Shown here: in pieces, positions 5,981 through 7,915 of the stretch
Numbering within the stretch: position 1 is the stretch's first letter
How the letters are laid out: each line of letters starts with the position of its first letter
NCBI GenBank assembly: GCA_003141795.1
Contig: PLNO01000216.1
Span: 1 to 7,915 of the forward strand
DNA length: 7,915 nucleotides
Source: Spirochaetaceae bacterium
GTDB lineage: Bacteria > Spirochaetota > Spirochaetia > SZUA-6 > Fen-1364
Reading direction: 5' to 3'
Made by a program: the position numbers and the translations under genes
Notes under the pieces: generated by a model
Told to the model about the DNA's origin: nothing
Seen by the model: the letters and a program-made list of their open reading frames with translations, nothing else
Databases searched by the model: none

Positions 5981-7915
5981 ATGGTATATGTTATCGCTGA
6001 GTTGCGCAATTACAGGCAGCTCGCGAAGCTCCGGGCTGCAGGCCTGCCCGCCCTGGAATCCGGATTGCTCGCAGTGCTGGGCGCACATGCCGCGCGCGCA
6101 ACCGCCTCGGGACAGGGCGTGCTTGTCGCGCCGCTGGGCGCGGAGGAGGATCTCGACATCGAGGCCGCCGCGGCCATTGCGTTCAGGATCAACGATTACC
6201 TCGCCTCCCGTCGAGAAGAGCTCTTCGGGTACGCCGTTCTGCTGGCCGGCATGCCCGAAGGGGAGATCGCCCGCACCGGCTCCCGCGCGCTGCATCTCCT
6301 GGAGAGGGTGGAGGAGGACGAGCGCTTCTGGCTGGCGTCGGACTGCGCCACGCTCTTTGCGGATGCGCTTTCTTTCACGGGCAACGGTCCGCTGTACCGG
6401 GTCACCGGCCGCAAGCAGGCGGCAGCGGTCGAACAATCGCTGGAAGCCCCGCAACCCTGGATCCGCGAGGGCCTCGTCGGCAAGGCGCTGGATATCGTCT
6501 CCGATCGCCTGAATGACGGGGGATCACGGGAGGTGCTGTGGGTGCACGGACCGGCGGGCGTTGGAAAGACGGCGCTCCTGGGCGAGGTTTCTGCGCGGCT
6601 CCTGCGCGGGTGCGATCACCCCTCCCTCCGGATGAGGACGGTCTTCAAGCGCAGATCGCCGCTTCACCCCTTCATTTCCAGCCTCCAGCCCTCCCTCCTC
6701 GCGGCAGTGCCGGGGATGTTGAAGGGACCGGAGAGGAGCACGTGGGCGGAGGTGGGGGGGCTGCTCTCGTGGCTGCATGACCCCGCTGCGTTCGAACAGC
6801 GCGGCGGCGGTGTTCCTCTGCCTGACAACATCCTTGAGGATTTCCTCCTCGGCTACCGGCTGTATCTGATGGCCTGGACGCGCATGGCGGAATCAAGGCT
6901 GGTTCCGGCCGTTTTTCTCTGTGAAGGCCTCGATGCCTTCCACCCCGCGGCCCGAAAGATCGTCGCAGGGCTCTTCGACGACCTCCTGGTGCAGCCTTCG
7001 TTCCTGCCGCTCATCTCAAGCATCTCCCCCGAGCCGCCCGAGGAACTTTCCGCGCTCACCCTGCGTCCGCTGTACGTTCCTCCCCTGGGCAAGAGGGAGA
7101 TTCGACAGCTTGGCCGCCACGTCTTTCCCGGTCTGGAGATCCCCCCTTCCGTGGCGCGCCGCGTGCGCCGCCGCTCGGGCGGGAAGTACGTGTCGAGCGT
7201 GTCCTACCTTCACTATCTCTTGAAAACGGGGCACGTACGGACCGTCGGACAATCCAACGTATGGATCCAGGAGGGGCAGGAGGAGGCGGTTCTCCCGACC
7301 CATCCGGCATCGGTGTCATGGTTTCTCATCCGCACGCTCCAGGACGACACTTTCCTCCTGCTCTATGCGCTGCACCTCGCCGGCGGGCTCCTCGACCGTC
7401 AGGGTTTCCTCTCCTTCCTCGGGGAGGCGGGGTTCGACGCAGCTACCGCAGGACGGACGCTCTCGGGGCTTCTCTCCTCGGGCCTGATGTCGGACGAGCG
7501 CGCCCTCATCCCGCGGTTTCCCGCGCTCCGCCGCAAGCTGGAAGAGCTGCTGGGTGCCGAGGGCGGCGCCCTGCGGGACCGATTCATCGCACATATGGTG
7601 ACGCTCTGGACCTCGGGGCGCTACCGACATCCGGTGCTCCTCTTCACGTTCCTCGCGCGCAACGGGAGAACGGACCTCGCCCTGTCCATCCTCCCGGACA
7701 TCATCCGCCGCAAGCTCGACGAGCGCGATCCTGCCGGCGCACGCGCGTTCTGCGATCCGCGCGCCATCGAGTTCGCCGTGCCGCCGACCCCCGATCAGGC
7801 ACGCACCCTCGCAGCGGTCACGGCGCTCGGACGGCTGCGCGCGGCTCTCATCGAGGGCAACGACGACGCCGCGGAGACCGCCCAGGCGGAGGCTCTCAAA
7901 TGGACGGCGGGGGAC
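5981..7915 (+). CDS. Large STAND/AAA-type ATPase with degenerate cyclase-like N-terminus (partial)
   Basis: This frame is open for 645 codons and runs off the window without a stop. Residues 1-145 follow the layout of a class III nucleotide cyclase homology domain: 'VYVIAELRNYRQL' (2-14) where cyclases have FADIxGFT; 'SGQGVLVAPLG' (43-53) where they have GDGxLAxF; 'LFGYAVLLAGMPEGE' (81-95); and 'ALHLLERVEED' then 'FWLASDCATLF' (103-126) in place of VNLAxRL and the ILVS strand. The two metal-binding Asp positions are E7 and Q45, so catalysis is unlikely. A P-loop GPAGVGKT stands at 190-197. A Walker-B-like strand 'VPAVFLCEGLDAF' (308-320) lacks the usual double Asp. Residues about 450-520 look like a winged-helix ('LLYALHLAGGLLDRQGFLSFL...'), followed by helices ending at the edge. 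The architecture suggests a large cytoplasmic regulator with repeats beyond the window, as in AfsR/MalT-like or cyclase-ATPase proteins. No Shine-Dalgarno precedes the ATG. The ATPase call is solid; the cyclase-like call is by eye. Confidence 0.85.
   Translation, partial: MVYVIAELRNYRQLAKLRAAGLPALESGLLAVLGAHAARATASGQGVLVAPLGAEEDLDIEAAAAIAFRINDYLASRREELFGYAVLLAGMPEGEIARTGSRALHLLERVEEDERFWLASDCATLFADALSFTGNGPLYRVTGRKQAAAVEQSLEAPQPWIREGLVGKALDIVSDRLNDGGSREVLWVHGPAGVGKTALLGEVSARLLRGCDHPSLRMRTVFKRRSPLHPFISSLQPSLLAAVPGMLKGPERSTWAEVGGLLSWLHDPAAFEQRGGGVPLPDNILEDFLLGYRLYLMAWTRMAESRLVPAVFLCEGLDAFHPAARKIVAGLFDDLLVQPSFLPLISSISPEPPEELSALTLRPLYVPPLGKREIRQLGRHVFPGLEIPPSVARRVRRRSGGKYVSSVSYLHYLLKTGHVRTVGQSNVWIQEGQEEAVLPTHPASVSWFLIRTLQDDTFLLLYALHLAGGLLDRQGFLSFLGEAGFDAATAGRTLSGLLSSGLMSDERALIPRFPALRRKLEELLGAEGGALRDRFIAHMVTLWTSGRYRHPVLLFTFLARNGRTDLALSILPDIIRRKLDERDPAGARAFCDPRAIEFAVPPTPDQARTLAAVTALGRLRAALIEGNDDAAETAQAEALKWTAGD

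Noticed and set aside
5577..6512. 311-codon plus-strand open frame over the HATPase and large ATPase genes
   Set aside because: The first part is antisense to the HATPase domain and the second is a shifted frame of the ATPase gene. The composition is of the Arg/Ser/Pro-rich shadow type.
1..7915. Mobile element, tRNA/rRNA or CRISPR array
   Set aside because: I found no transposase or integrase frame, no terminal inverted repeats, no tRNA-like fold and no spaced direct repeats while reading both strands.

Overview
The window is GC-rich, densely coded DNA from a bacterial chromosome. It holds seven protein genes, no RNA genes, and no sign of a mobile element or CRISPR array. The wording of the DNA polymerase IV, the exported TPR protein, and the pairing of a stand-alone HATPase protein with a PilZ protein recall free-living or host-associated Spirochaetota (Treponema/Spirochaeta relatives). 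That assignment rests on recalled family resemblance and is only moderately certain.

Left part (1-1009, + strand): a secreted TPR-type protein with a good sigma-70-like promoter and a strong Shine-Dalgarno site. Its 3' end overlaps, tail to tail, the 3' end of dinB.

Centre (951-4423, - strand): a two-gene unit. The first gene encodes a large membrane protein with a degenerate M28 peptidase fold outside the membrane, about eight transmembrane helices and a C-terminal extracytoplasmic beta-rich domain. The second is dinB (DNA polymerase IV), joined to it by an ATGA stop/start overlap. The only promoter I can propose for the unit (TTGACC, 17 bases, TATGCT) has a run of nine identical G/C pairs in its spacer, so it is a candidate slippage-controlled switch.

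Right-centre (4526-5035, + strand): a short FMN-dependent nitroreductase-family gene, divergent from the membrane-protein/dinB unit.

Right part (5045-7915): a - strand pair, a histidine-kinase-like ATPase (HATPase_c only) followed by a PilZ c-di-GMP receptor, overlapping by 11 bp. Divergent from it is a large + strand gene that is open to the window edge. That ORF has no stop in the window. It encodes an N-terminal region that reads like a class III nucleotide cyclase homology domain with its metal-binding aspartates replaced, then a P-loop STAND/AAA-type ATPase and a helical region. The three genes look like a signalling locus (nucleotide second messenger, protein kinase-like ATPase, large regulatory ATPase), but their partners cannot be seen from sequence alone.

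No stretch over 300 bases lacks a gene. The gaps are 1-118 (promoter and leader), 4424-4525 (divergent promoters), 5036-5044 (between convergent stops) and 5934-5980 (divergent starts).
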